Shown piece after piece: positions 1-7,483 of a stretch of 51,646 bases of DNA. Each line of letters opens with the position of its first letter. Position 1 is the first letter of the stretch. Both the position numbers and the translations under genes were made by a program. The stretch spans positions 1-51,646 of the forward strand of contig JANMAT010000036.1 of assembly GCA_031359995.1 (NCBI GenBank), in the 5' to 3' direction. This DNA is from JANMAT01 sp031359995. GTDB taxonomy: Bacteria > Actinomycetota > Acidimicrobiia > Acidimicrobiales > Ilumatobacteraceae. The notes under the pieces were generated by a model, which did not search any database, was not told the DNA's origin, and was given only the letters and a program-made list of their open reading frames with translations.

Positions 1-210
1 TGTGCCTACGACCGAAAGAAGCGCACCGGCACCGACGCCTGCCCGTTCACCACGCTCTACTGGGACTTCCTGGCCCGCCACGGCGAACGCTTCGCCCGCA
101 ACCCGCGCGTCGTGCAACAGGTACGCGCCGCCGGCAAGCTCGCCGACCTGCCCGCCGTGCGCGAGCGCGCCGTCGAGGTCCTGCTTCGGCTCGACCGGGG
201 GGATCTGTGA
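1..210 (+). CDS. FeS-type photolyase/cryptochrome, C-terminal end (5' truncated)
   Basis: Only the last 69 codons are present, in frame 1, ending in TGA. The visible protein begins at a Cys, followed 13 residues later by the Cys of an ACPFTTLYWDFLARHGERF motif, then a helical tail. In FeS-BCP photolyases/cryptochromes (COG3046, Agrobacterium PhrB type) two of the four [4Fe-4S]-ligand cysteines have exactly this spacing, and the ACPFxxLYWxFLxRH stretch is the family signature. Such enzymes use FAD and blue light to repair (6-4) photoproducts or act as light sensors. The FAD and antenna domains lie outside the window, so repair versus sensor function cannot be decided. It converges on the tRNA-Leu gene 22 bp downstream. 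It is the fourth DNA-repair-type gene in the window besides uvrA, uvrB and uvrC. Confidence 0.85.
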   Translation, partial: CAYDRKKRTGTDACPFTTLYWDFLARHGERFARNPRVVQQVRAAGKLADLPAVRERAVEVLLRLDRGDL

Positions 211-232
211 TCCTCGCCCCGGGTGCCGCCGT

Positions 233-319
233 TGGTGTCGAAGGGGGGACTTGAACCCCCACGGGTTATACACCCACTAGCACCTCAAGCTAGCGCGTCT
301 GCCATTCCGCCACTCCGAC
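233..319 (-). tRNA. tRNA-Leu (anticodon GAG)
   Basis: The minus strand folds as a class II (long variable arm) tRNA. The 7-bp acceptor stem is GTCGGAG/CTTCGAC with one G-U pair, and the discriminator is A. The 5-bp anticodon stem CTAGC/GCTAG encloses the loop TTGAGGT, giving anticodon GAG (plus-strand positions 284-286), which reads CUC/CUU leucine codons. The T-arm GGGGGTTCAAGTCCCCC is perfect. The variable arm GGGTGTATAACCC forms a short hairpin, typical of tRNA-Leu. The 3' CCA is encoded (233-235). A TAGGCT hexamer at 331-336 is a possible -10 element. No integrase or att-like repeat is seen next to it. Confidence 0.97.
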
Positions 320-366
320 GTAGCGCAGAGAGCCTACAACAGCCCCCCGTCACGCTCCTACCTGGT

Positions 367-606
367 TCAACCCTGCAGGAACAGCCCCATCGACACCGTC
401 GTGAAGATCCAGACCAGGGCCAGGACCATCGTGATGCGGGTGAGGTTGCGCTCGGCTGCGGTGGACCCGAGCGCAGCACCGGAGGCCCCACCGAACATGT
501 CGGAGAGGCCACCACCACGGCCCGAGTGGAGCAGAACCGCGGCGATCATGGCCAGCATCGAAAACACGTTGAGGATGGCCGTGAGCCACAACAGCAGCGT
601 ACGCAC
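367..606 (-). CDS. secG: Preprotein translocase subunit SecG
   Basis: 79-residue membrane protein, the small accessory subunit of the SecYEG channel that assists SecA-driven export. Two hydrophobic helices (about residues 3-23 and 55-75) flank the family's glycine-rich loop, including LLHSGRGGGLSDMFGG and GSTAAERNL. The frame stays open far upstream, but the protein homology begins at the GTG at 606. A TAAGAT hexamer lies 8 nt before that GTG and there is no Shine-Dalgarno sequence, so a leaderless or nearly leaderless mRNA from its own promoter is likely. In many actinobacteria secG directly follows tpiA; here the opp operon lies between them, which fits an independent promoter. tRNA-Leu follows 47 bp downstream, a common neighbour. 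Confidence 0.93.
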   Translation of the reverse strand: MRTLLLWLTAILNVFSMLAMIAAVLLHSGRGGGLSDMFGGASGAALGSTAAERNLTRITMVLALVWIFTTVSMGLFLQG

Positions 607-614
607 GGGGAGCG

Positions 615-620
615 ATCTTA
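615..620 (-). promoter_or_regulatory. Putative -10 element of secG (leaderless type)
   Basis: TAAGAT on the minus strand, 8 nt (CGCTCCCC) before the GTG of secG. It matches the actinobacterial TANNNT -10 consensus and the same arrangement seen before seven other genes here. No convincing -35 element is visible. Confidence 0.5.
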
Positions 621-684
621 CCAGGTGAGGTCCCCGAACACCCGGCACAGCGACCGGGATCGGGCGTCCCGAGCGGTCCCTGGC

Positions 685-706
685 GACCCACCGCCGGCGT
701 TGGGTC
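685..706 (-). terminator. Weak inverted repeat downstream of oppF
   Basis: GACCCA and TGGGTC flank the self-complementary core CGCCGGCG, giving a hairpin with one mismatch about 64 bp after the oppF stop. No T-run follows. It may end the opp transcript or be chance in this GC-rich gap (607-769), which otherwise holds only the secG promoter. Confidence 0.25.
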
Positions 707-769
707 ACGTCGGCGCACCCGTGCGCGCCGCAACGACCCAGCGCGGCGGGCGGCGGCGGGCCGGCAGCG

Positions 770-1768
770 TCAGACGACGACGGCGACCTCGGGGAAGTGG
801 CAGGCCACCGGGTGGCCGTCACCCCGGTCGACCAGCGCCGGCTCCTCGGCCGCACACTGGGCCTGGGCCTTGGGGCAGCGCGTGCGGAAACGGCAACCCG
901 ACGGCGGGTTGGCCGGGCTGGGCACGTCGCCCTCCAGGATGATGCGGCGGCGCTGGCGCTCGGCCCGTGGGTCGGGCACCGGCACGGCCGACAGCAGGGC
1001 CTGCGTGTAGGGGTGGTTGGGCCGGTGGTACAGGTCCTCGGCCTTGGCGATCTCGACGATCTTGCCCAGGTACATCACCGCCACCGTGTCGGAGATGTGG
1101 CGCACCACCGACAGGTCGTGGGCGATGAACAGGTAGGCCAGGCCGAGGCGCTCCTGCAGATCGTCGAGCAGGTTGACCACGCCGGCCTGGATCGACACGT
1201 CGAGGGCCGAGACCGGCTCGTCGAGGATGAGCAACTCGGGGTCGACGGCCAGCGCCCGGGCGATGCCGATGCGCTGACGCTGACCGCCCGAGAACTCGTG
1301 CGGGAACCGGTTCACGTGCTCGGGGTTGAGGCCCACGAGCGCCATGAGCTCCTTGACCCGGGCGACCTCGTTGCCGTGGTGCAGCCCGTGCACCTTGGCC
1401 GGTTCGCTGATGATGGCCTGCACCGTCATGCGCGGGTTGAGCGACGCGTACGGGTCCTGGAACACGAGCTGGATGTGACGGCGCATGGGCCGCATGGCGC
1501 CGGCCGACCGGCCGACGATCTCCTGGCCCTTGAACTTCACCGAACCCGACGTCGCCGGCAGCAGGCCGAGCAGGGTGCGGCCGACGGTGGACTTGCCACA
1601 GCCCGACTCCCCCACCAGACCGAGCGTCTCGCCGGCGCGCACGCGGAACGAAACGTCACTGACCGCCTGCACCTGTCCGACGACCGTGCGGAACACACCG
1701 GCACGGATCGGGAAGTGCTTCACGAGGTGACTGACCTCGAGCACGGTCTCGCCGAGCTCCGCCATCAT
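770..1768 (-). CDS. oppF: Peptide/nickel-type ABC transporter ATP-binding protein (OppF/DppF)
   Basis: 332 residues; the second of two cytoplasmic ATPases that power the importer encoded upstream. It shows Walker A GESGCGKST (about residue 54), the signature SGGQRQRIGIARAL, Walker B LLILDEPVSALD and the H-loop AHDLS. The C-terminal oligopeptide/HPY module carries the cysteine-rich CRFRTRCP motif typical of OppD/OppF ATPases. Its start overlaps the oppD stop by 4 nt (ATGA), so the pair is probably translationally coupled. An adjacent ATGATG offers two possible starts one codon apart. Last gene of the five-gene operon. The substrate (peptides, opines or metal chelates) cannot be told from this sequence. 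Confidence 0.93.
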   Translation of the reverse strand: MMAELGETVLEVSHLVKHFPIRAGVFRTVVGQVQAVSDVSFRVRAGETLGLVGESGCGKSTVGRTLLGLLPATSGSVKFKGQEIVGRSAGAMRPMRRHIQLVFQDPYASLNPRMTVQAIISEPAKVHGLHHGNEVARVKELMALVGLNPEHVNRFPHEFSGGQRQRIGIARALAVDPELLILDEPVSALDVSIQAGVVNLLDDLQERLGLAYLFIAHDLSVVRHISDTVAVMYLGKIVEIAKAEDLYHRPNHPYTQALLSAVPVPDPRAERQRRRIILEGDVPSPANPPSGCRFRTRCPKAQAQCAAEEPALVDRGDGHPVACHFPEVAVVV

Positions 1769-2772
1769 CCGACCCCCACGCTCGTCGCGATCTCGTCAGC
1801 CAGGAAGCACGCCGACGCGTGCCCGGCCCCGACCTCGTGCAGCTCGGGGCGGCCGCTGTCGCACACGCCCACCCGGGCGTGCGGGCATCGCGGCGTGAAC
1901 GCACACCCCGGTGGCAGGAAGATGAGCGACGGCGGCTGGCCCTTGATGCGGTGCAGGCGCTCGCCGGCCTTGGAGCCGTCGACCCGGGGCAGCGAGGCCA
2001 GCAGGCCCTGGGTGTAGGGGTGCGACGGCCGGTAGAACACGTCGTCGACGGTGCCCAGCTCGACCTGGCGGCCGGCGTACATGACCATCACGCGGTCGCT
2101 CACGCCGGCCACGACCCCGAGGTCGTGGGTGATGAGCATGACCGACGAGTTGGTGCGGTCCTGAATGCGCTCGAACACCTCCAGCACCTGGGCCTGGATG
2201 GTGACATCGAGGGCCGTGGTGGGCTCGTCGGCGATGAGCACGTCGGGCTCGTTCACGATGCTCATGGCGATCATGGCCCGCTGGCGCATGCCGCCCGAGA
2301 ACTCGTGGGGGTACTGGTCGACCCGGCGCTTGGGTTCGGGGATGCCGACGACCTCGAGCAGCTCGATGGTGCGGTCGTGCAACTGCTGGCGCGACACCTC
2401 GGGGTGGTGCACCCGGATGGCCTCGGCGATCTGGTCGCCGACCTTGTGGGTGGGGTTCAGGGCGGCGAGCGCGTCCTGGAAGACCATGGCGATCTTGTTG
2501 CCGCGGTACGTGCGCAGCTCGTCCTCCTTGAGGCCGAGCAGCTCGGTACCGCGGTACTTCACCGATCCGGTGATCTTGGCCGACCTGGGCAGCAGCCCGA
2601 GGATGGCCATGGACATGACGCTCTTGCCCGAGCCCGACTCGCCCACGATGCCCAGCGTCTCGTTGGCGTACACGTCGTAGGTGATGCCGTCGGCGGCCCG
2701 GACCACGCCGTCATCGGTTTTGAACTCGATGCACAGGTCGCGCACCGACAGGACGACTTCGCGAGACGACAT
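1765..2772 (-). CDS. oppD: Peptide/nickel-type ABC transporter ATP-binding protein (OppD/DppD)
   Basis: 335 residues; the first ATPase of the Opp/Dpp-type importer. Walker A is GESGSGKSV, the signature SGGMRQRAMIAMS and Walker B VLIADEPTTALDVTIQAQ, followed by THDLG. The C-terminal extension contains PPGCAFTPRCPHA, the cysteine motif that in related ATPases can bind an Fe-S cluster. It starts with ATG at 2772; that A is also the last base of the oppC TGA, so the two genes overlap by one nucleotide. It forms a heterodimer with the downstream ATPase on the cytoplasmic face of the OppB/OppC permeases (family knowledge). Confidence 0.93.
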   Translation of the reverse strand: MSSREVVLSVRDLCIEFKTDDGVVRAADGITYDVYANETLGIVGESGSGKSVMSMAILGLLPRSAKITGSVKYRGTELLGLKEDELRTYRGNKIAMVFQDALAALNPTHKVGDQIAEAIRVHHPEVSRQQLHDRTIELLEVVGIPEPKRRVDQYPHEFSGGMRQRAMIAMSIVNEPDVLIADEPTTALDVTIQAQVLEVFERIQDRTNSSVMLITHDLGVVAGVSDRVMVMYAGRQVELGTVDDVFYRPSHPYTQGLLASLPRVDGSKAGERLHRIKGQPPSLIFLPPGCAFTPRCPHARVGVCDSGRPELHEVGAGHASACFLADEIATSVGVG

Positions 2773-3689
2773 CAGTGCTTCGCCTGCGGGTCGAAGGCGT
2801 CACGGAGCCCGTCGCCGAGGAAGTTCACGGCGAGGGTGGTGATGATGATGAACAAACCAGGGAAGTAGATCAGGTACGCCTTCGTGGCGATGGTCTCCTT
2901 GCCGTCGGCGAGGAGCTTGCCCCACGAGCTCTTCGGCGGTGAGATCCCGAACCCGAGGAACGACAGCGTGGACTCGGCGATGATGGCGCCGGCCACCGCC
3001 AGCGAAGCGTTCACCATGATCGGCCCGACCAGGTTGGGCACGATGTGGCGCATGACGATGCGCGTTCTCGAGCATCCGATGGCCCGGGCCGCCTCGACGA
3101 ACTCCTTCTCCTTCAGCGAGAGCACCAGACCGCGCACGATGCGGGCGATGCCCATCCAGCCGAGGCCGGCGAGCACGAGCACGATGGCGAACTCGGACTG
3201 CCCGAACTTCTGTAGGGCGATGGCCAGCACCGCCAGCGGCGGCAGCAGCAGGAACAGGTCGGTGAGGCGCATCAGGAGCTGATCGGACGCCTTGCCGAGG
3301 TAGCCGGCGACCGCGCCGGTGGCCGTACCGACGATCGTCGAGATGATCGACACGAAGATGCCGATCTTCAACGAGATCTGGCCGGCGTAGAGGTTGGCGG
3401 TCAGGAAGTCCTTGCCGACAAGGTCGACGCCCAGGAGGTGCTTGCCGCTGGGTCCCGCGGGGTCAGCCAGCAGGTCGGGCACGTTCTTGTAGGGCGCGAT
3501 CCAGCGGGCGCCGAAGCAGCACACGACCAGCACGACCAGGATGAACAGACCGAACATGGCCAGCTTGTGGCGGAAGAACCGCCGGCGGAACAGCTGCCAC
3601 TGGGTGCGGGCGACCGGCTCGGCGCCCAGCACCAGCTGGCGGTCGCCCTCGTCGGGCGTGGACGTCGTCGTTGGTGTGAGCGATGTCAT
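2772..3689 (-). CDS. oppC: Peptide/nickel-type ABC transporter permease (OppC/DppC)
   Basis: 305 residues, with a soluble N-terminal tail of about 40 residues, a first membrane helix (KLAMFGLFILVVLVVCCFGA) and five more helices in the BPD-transport domain. The cytoplasmic EAA loop that docks on the ATPases is visible as EFVEAARAIGCSRTRIVMRH. The N-terminal OppC-type region and the roughly 300-residue length distinguish it from OppB. Its start overlaps the oppB stop by 4 nt. It forms the membrane pore together with OppB. Confidence 0.93.
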   Translation of the reverse strand: MTSLTPTTTSTPDEGDRQLVLGAEPVARTQWQLFRRRFFRHKLAMFGLFILVVLVVCCFGARWIAPYKNVPDLLADPAGPSGKHLLGVDLVGKDFLTANLYAGQISLKIGIFVSIISTIVGTATGAVAGYLGKASDQLLMRLTDLFLLLPPLAVLAIALQKFGQSEFAIVLVLAGLGWMGIARIVRGLVLSLKEKEFVEAARAIGCSRTRIVMRHIVPNLVGPIMVNASLAVAGAIIAESTLSFLGFGISPPKSSWGKLLADGKETIATKAYLIYFPGLFIIITTLAVNFLGDGLRDAFDPQAKH

Positions 3690-4654
3690 GCGAGCCTCAC
3701 CCGGGGATCGAGCACGCCGTAGATCAGATCGGCGATCAGGTTGAAGAGGATCACGAACACGCCGGTGACGACCATGAAGCCGAGCACCGCGTACACGTCA
3801 CCCTGTTGCAGCGAATCGATGAACAGGCGACCCATCCCGGGAATGGAGAAGATCGCCTCGGTGATCACGAGACCGCCCATGAGCCCACCCGCCTGCGTGG
3901 CCACGTCGGTGACGAGCGGCGTGAGGGCGTTGCGGAAGGCGTGGCGCCACACCACGTCACGGCGGGACACGCCCTTGGCCCGGGCCGTGCGGATGTAATC
4001 GCTCGAGAGGACGTCGAGCATGGACGAGCGCTGGAAGCGGCTCCACTGCGCCACGAGCTGCACGCTCAGGGTCAGCACCGGCAGCACCAGATGGCGCAGG
4101 TAGTCCAGGTTGATGCCCTTGGACCCCGTGGAGTGGAGGCCCACGAAGTTGAGCGGCGGTTTGTCCCAACCGAGCTTCGTCTTGAGCCACACACCGAAGA
4201 TCTGGATGAGGATGAGACCGAACCAGAACGGCGGCATGGCGACACCGATGTAGCTGAGCCCGGTGAACAGGTAGTCGCCGACGGAGTACTGGCGCAGGGC
4301 CGACAGCACGCCGATGCCGATGGCCAGCACCAGAGCCACGAGCATGCCCCAGAAGATCATCTGCACCGTGAAGCCGAGGGCCCGGGTGAGCATGGGCCAC
4401 ACGGCGCCACCGGTGCGGGTGGAGGTTCCGAAGTCGCCGTGCAGAACCCGGCCCAACCACTTGAAGTACTGGATGGGGATGGGCTTGTCGAGGCCGAACT
4501 GCTTCTTGGCCCGGAGGAACGCGGTCTGATCACGGAGCTGGCGGAACTTCAGCGTCGGATCGAACGTGAGTCGCACCGCGACGAACGTGATGAACGACGC
4601 CACGAGCAGCACCGGTATGGAGTACAGCACTCGCCTGGTGATGTAGCTGATCAT
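3686..4654 (-). CDS. oppB: Peptide/nickel-type ABC transporter permease (OppB/DppB)
   Basis: 322 residues with the classic start MISYITRRVLYSIPVLLVAS (first helix), the periplasmic GLDKPIPIQYFKWL motif of OppB/DppB proteins, and five further helices. The EAA coupling loop is DYIRTARAKGVSRRDVVWRH near residue 215. The ATG at 4654 is preceded by AGGGAGG about 9 nt upstream, a good ribosome-binding site, so this gene is translated from a leadered mRNA. It is separated from oppA by 113 bp holding a 14-bp hairpin, whereas all later genes of the operon overlap. Confidence 0.94.
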   Translation of the reverse strand: MISYITRRVLYSIPVLLVASFITFVAVRLTFDPTLKFRQLRDQTAFLRAKKQFGLDKPIPIQYFKWLGRVLHGDFGTSTRTGGAVWPMLTRALGFTVQMIFWGMLVALVLAIGIGVLSALRQYSVGDYLFTGLSYIGVAMPPFWFGLILIQIFGVWLKTKLGWDKPPLNFVGLHSTGSKGINLDYLRHLVLPVLTLSVQLVAQWSRFQRSSMLDVLSSDYIRTARAKGVSRRDVVWRHAFRNALTPLVTDVATQAGGLMGGLVITEAIFSIPGMGRLFIDSLQQGDVYAVLGFMVVTGVFVILFNLIADLIYGVLDPRVRLA

Positions 4655-4694
4655 GCGGCGGAACCTCCCTGGCCCAAAAGAGTAGATGGTTTGG

Positions 4695-4726
4695 AGAGCG
4701 GGCCCGGCCGAAGCCGGGCCCGCTCT
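4695..4726 (-). terminator. UUCG-capped hairpin between oppA and oppB
   Basis: A perfect 14-bp stem (plus-strand 4695-4708 pairing with 4713-4726) closes a 4-nt loop. On the transcribed minus strand the cap reads C(TTCG)G, the classic extra-stable UUCG tetraloop. No uridine run follows; the next bases are CCAAACCATC. It lies about 40 nt after the oppA stop and 40 nt before oppB. The best reading is a partial terminator or 3'-end stabiliser that keeps binding-protein mRNA above permease mRNA. Confidence 0.75.
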
Positions 4727-4767
4727 TCAGTCACCTTGCTGCAGGAAGCTCACGGAGCTCCCTGGTA

Positions 4768-6528
4768 TCAGCCAGCGCCGATGGTGTTCAGGTTCCACCA
4801 CGGGCCGAGGACCGGGTTGTCCGACACGGAGCCGGCAACCTTCTTCGACCACAGCAGGATGTTCGGCAACGGGTCGAGCGGGATCGACACGGCGTTCTCG
4901 GCGAGGAGCTTGTCCGCCGCCTTCGAGGCCGCGATGCGCTTGGTCTCGTCGACCTCGGTGTCCACCGTCTTCAGCAGCGGGTCGACCGCGGCGACGTTCA
5001 CACGCTGCCAGTTCTGACCCGAGTTCTTGTTGGCGTCCGAGGGGATGTTCTCCGACAGGAAGATGTTCGACAGGCCCGGATCCACGAACGTGGCGACCTG
5101 GGCGTAGAGCGCCACCTGGTAGTCACCGCTCGGGGCGATCTTGCCGAACAGGTCGCCAGCCTTGGCGTTGTCGGTGGTCATCTCGAAGCCGGCTTCCTTC
5201 AGCTGGGCGATGAGCACTTCCTGGGTGAGCTCACGACGCTTGTTGCCAGCGGTGGTGCGCAGCGCGAAGGCGGCCTTCACGCCACCCTTGGCGTAGATGC
5301 CGTCGCCGCCCTTGGCGTAGCCGGCCTTCTTCATCAGCTCGTCGACCTTGGCCAGGTCCTTCTTGTAGACGCTGAAGTCCGTGCCCGCGAACTTGGCGAG
5401 GATCGGCGGGTTGAAGGACTGCACGGCCTTGGTCACGCCGAGCGGACCGAAGAGGCGGTTCACGATGGCGTCACGGTCGATGGCGTAGGCCAGAGCTTGG
5501 CGGACGTTCACGTCGTCGAAGGGAGCCTTCGAGTTGTTGATCCACAGGGCCTCGACGTTGCCCGTCTCGCCGGTGAAGGCGCTGTTGCCGTCGACACCGG
5601 CCTTGATGGCGTCGACCACCGCGATCTGCGGCTGCGGGTAGATCATGTCGACTTCGCCGGCCTTGTAGGCTTGGAACTCGGCGGCCGTGTCGGCGAGGAA
5701 CTTGAACACGACCTTGGCCAGCTTCGGCTTGTCACCGGGGTACTTGTCGTTCGGCACGAGGGTGATGGAGACGCCCTTCTCCCACTTCTCGATCTTGAAC
5801 GGGCCGGCCGACCAGGTGTAGCCGTCCTTCATCTCCGCGCTGCGGTCCTTGCCCGTCAGGATCTTGCTCGGCAGGATGCCGAAGCCGCCACCGAACAGGC
5901 CCTTCCAACCGGCGTAGGGCTCCTTGAAGGTGACCACGGCGGTATCGGGCTTGGAGGCGTCGACCGACTCGATCTTGTTGTAGCCGGACGCGTCGTAGAT
6001 GTCCTTGGCGTCGGGGCCGGCGATCTGCTCCCACGTGTACTTGAAGTCGGACGAGATGACAGGGTCGCCCGTGCTCCAGACCGCCTTGGGGCTGATCTTG
6101 TAGGTCACGACCTGCTTGGGCGAGGCCACGACGGTGGGCTCACCGGCGAGGTACTCGGACGCCTTGGGCGTCCACACGCCGTTCTCCTTCACCGTGGTGA
6201 AGGCACGCGGCATGGTGTTGACGTTGCCCATCCAGTAGCCCCACGACGAACCGCCGCAGCTGCCGATCCAGTCCATGCAATCGGGTTCCTGCTCGGCACC
6301 GACGGTCAAGGTGCCACCGGACTTGATGGCGACCGTGGTGGGCGCCGCCGCGGTGGTGGGCGCCGCCGTGGTGCTGCCGCCGCCGGCCGCGGCCGTGGTG
6401 GTGGCGCCGCCACTGGCTGCCGCCGTGGTGGTGGTGTCTGCCTTCTTGGTGTCGCTGCCGCACGCAGCCGCGACAAGAGAGGCGCCGAGCAGCAACGCTG
6501 CTACTCGTGCGCCCCGGGTGGTCCGCAT
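4768..6528 (-). CDS. oppA: Family 5 (peptide/nickel) ABC transporter substrate-binding lipoprotein
   Basis: 586 residues. The signal peptide MRTTRGARVAALLLGASLVA leads to a lipobox with Cys23, so the mature protein is lipid-anchored outside the membrane. A Thr/Ala/Gly-rich spacer (about residues 28-70) precedes the SBP_bac_5 fold, seen in GGTLTVGAEQEPD, YTWSAGPFKIEKWEKG and VRQALAYAIDRDAIVNRLF. It captures the solute and delivers it to OppBC. An AGGAGG ribosome-binding site lies 11 nt before the ATG at 6528; an in-frame GTG at 6531 would be 8 nt from it and is an equally possible start. It is the first gene of the opp operon. The ligand is unknown; peptides are only the family default. Confidence 0.9.
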   Translation of the reverse strand: MRTTRGARVAALLLGASLVAAACGSDTKKADTTTTAAASGGATTTAAAGGGSTTAAPTTAAAPTTVAIKSGGTLTVGAEQEPDCMDWIGSCGGSSWGYWMGNVNTMPRAFTTVKENGVWTPKASEYLAGEPTVVASPKQVVTYKISPKAVWSTGDPVISSDFKYTWEQIAGPDAKDIYDASGYNKIESVDASKPDTAVVTFKEPYAGWKGLFGGGFGILPSKILTGKDRSAEMKDGYTWSAGPFKIEKWEKGVSITLVPNDKYPGDKPKLAKVVFKFLADTAAEFQAYKAGEVDMIYPQPQIAVVDAIKAGVDGNSAFTGETGNVEALWINNSKAPFDDVNVRQALAYAIDRDAIVNRLFGPLGVTKAVQSFNPPILAKFAGTDFSVYKKDLAKVDELMKKAGYAKGGDGIYAKGGVKAAFALRTTAGNKRRELTQEVLIAQLKEAGFEMTTDNAKAGDLFGKIAPSGDYQVALYAQVATFVDPGLSNIFLSENIPSDANKNSGQNWQRVNVAAVDPLLKTVDTEVDETKRIAASKAADKLLAENAVSIPLDPLPNILLWSKKVAGSVSDNPVLGPWWNLNTIGAG

Positions 6529-6625
6529 CACGATGTTTCCCTCCTGGGTGTGTCTCCGGGCCCGAAGGCCTTCTGGACTAGGCATCGACGTTAGCACCGA
6601 GCTACCAGCCGGTAGGGACAAACCA

Positions 6626-6644
6626 CGTGACTGTCACGGTCACG
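6626..6644. promoter_or_regulatory. Imperfect 19-bp dyad upstream of oppA
   Basis: CGTGACTGTCACGGTCACG is a near-palindrome with 8 of 9 base pairs symmetric. It sits about 100 bp before the oppA start, in the 169-bp gap that also holds the end of the tpiA transcript. It looks like an operator for a dimeric regulator of the opp operon. No regulator gene lies next to it. Confidence 0.35.
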
Positions 6645-6671
6645 CAAAGTGTTCGAAACGAAACCCTTGCT

Positions 6672-6687
6672 CCGACATCGTTGTCGG
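6672..6687 (-). terminator. Possible terminator after tpiA
   Basis: On the minus strand CCGACA-ACGA-TGTCGG (6-bp stem, 4-nt loop) starts 10 nt after the tpiA stop codon and is followed within 10 nt by GGGTTTCGTTTCG, a modestly T-rich stretch. It probably separates the glycolytic operon from the opp operon. Confidence 0.4.
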
Positions 6688-6697
6688 GGGGAACAGA

Positions 6698-7483
6698 TCA
6701 GCCGGCGTTCCGGAACTGCACGATGCGCCCGAACTCGTCGGGGTCCAGGCTCGCGCCGCCGACCAGCGCGCCGTCGACGTCGGGCTGCGCCATGAGCTCA
6801 GCAGCGTTGGCCGCCTTCACGCTGCCGCCGTACTGGATGCGCACGGCGGCGGCCGCCTCGGCACCGGCGAGGGTGGCCACCTCGCCCCGGATGGCGGCGC
6901 ACACGGCCTGGGCGTCGTCGGCCGTGGCCGTGCGGCCCGTGCCGATGGCCCAGATGGGTTCGTAGGCGATGACCAGCGCGGACACGTGCTCGGGGGCCCG
7001 GTTGGCCAGGACCGCCCGCACCTGGCCGAGCACCTTGGTCTCGGTGTGGCCCGCCTCCCGCTCCTGCAGGGTCTCGCCCACGCAGGCGATGGCCGTCATG
7101 CCCAACGCCTGGATGGCGGTGACCTTGCGGGCCACCATCTCGTCGGTCTCGCCGAAGATCTCCCGCCGCTCGGAATGACCGGCGATCACGTACTTCACGT
7201 TCAGCTTGGCCAGGAAGTGGGGCGACACCTCGCCGGTGTACGCGCCCTTCTCCTCCCAATGGCAGTGCTGGGCGCCGAGACCGATGGCGATGTCGTCGGC
7301 CTGGAGCACCGTCTGGATCGACCGCAGGTCGGTGAACGGCGGGTGCACCGACACGTCGACCGTCTCGTAGGACTCCTTGGCGATCAGGTAGCTCAGCTTC
7401 TGCACCGTCTGGATGGCCTCGAAGTGGTTGAGGTTCATCTTCCAATTGCCGGAGATGAGCGGCTTGCGGGGGCTAGCGGGCAT
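6698..7483 (-). CDS. tpiA: Triosephosphate isomerase
   Basis: 261 residues, a full-length TIM barrel that interconverts dihydroxyacetone phosphate and glyceraldehyde 3-phosphate. The catalytic lysine is in GNWKMN, the electrophilic histidine in AGHSERR and the general-base glutamate in AYEPIWAIGTG; the phosphate-binding IQYGGSVK and LVGGASL motifs follow. The frame is open for 86 codons upstream, but that part only mirrors pgk in another frame. The ATG at 7483 begins MPASPRKPLISGNWKMN, the normal TIM start. The gene overlaps the end of pgk by 11 bp, which suggests coupled translation. It is the third gene of gap-pgk-tpiA. Confidence 0.97.
   Translation of the reverse strand: MPASPRKPLISGNWKMNLNHFEAIQTVQKLSYLIAKESYETVDVSVHPPFTDLRSIQTVLQADDIAIGLGAQHCHWEEKGAYTGEVSPHFLAKLNVKYVIAGHSERREIFGETDEMVARKVTAIQALGMTAIACVGETLQEREAGHTETKVLGQVRAVLANRAPEHVSALVIAYEPIWAIGTGRTATADDAQAVCAAIRGEVATLAGAEAAAAVRIQYGGSVKAANAAELMAQPDVDGALVGGASLDPDEFGRIVQFRNAG

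Noticed and set aside
233..319. tRNA-Leu as an integration site of a mobile element
   Set aside because: No integrase, no repeat of the tRNA 3' end and only housekeeping genes on both sides.
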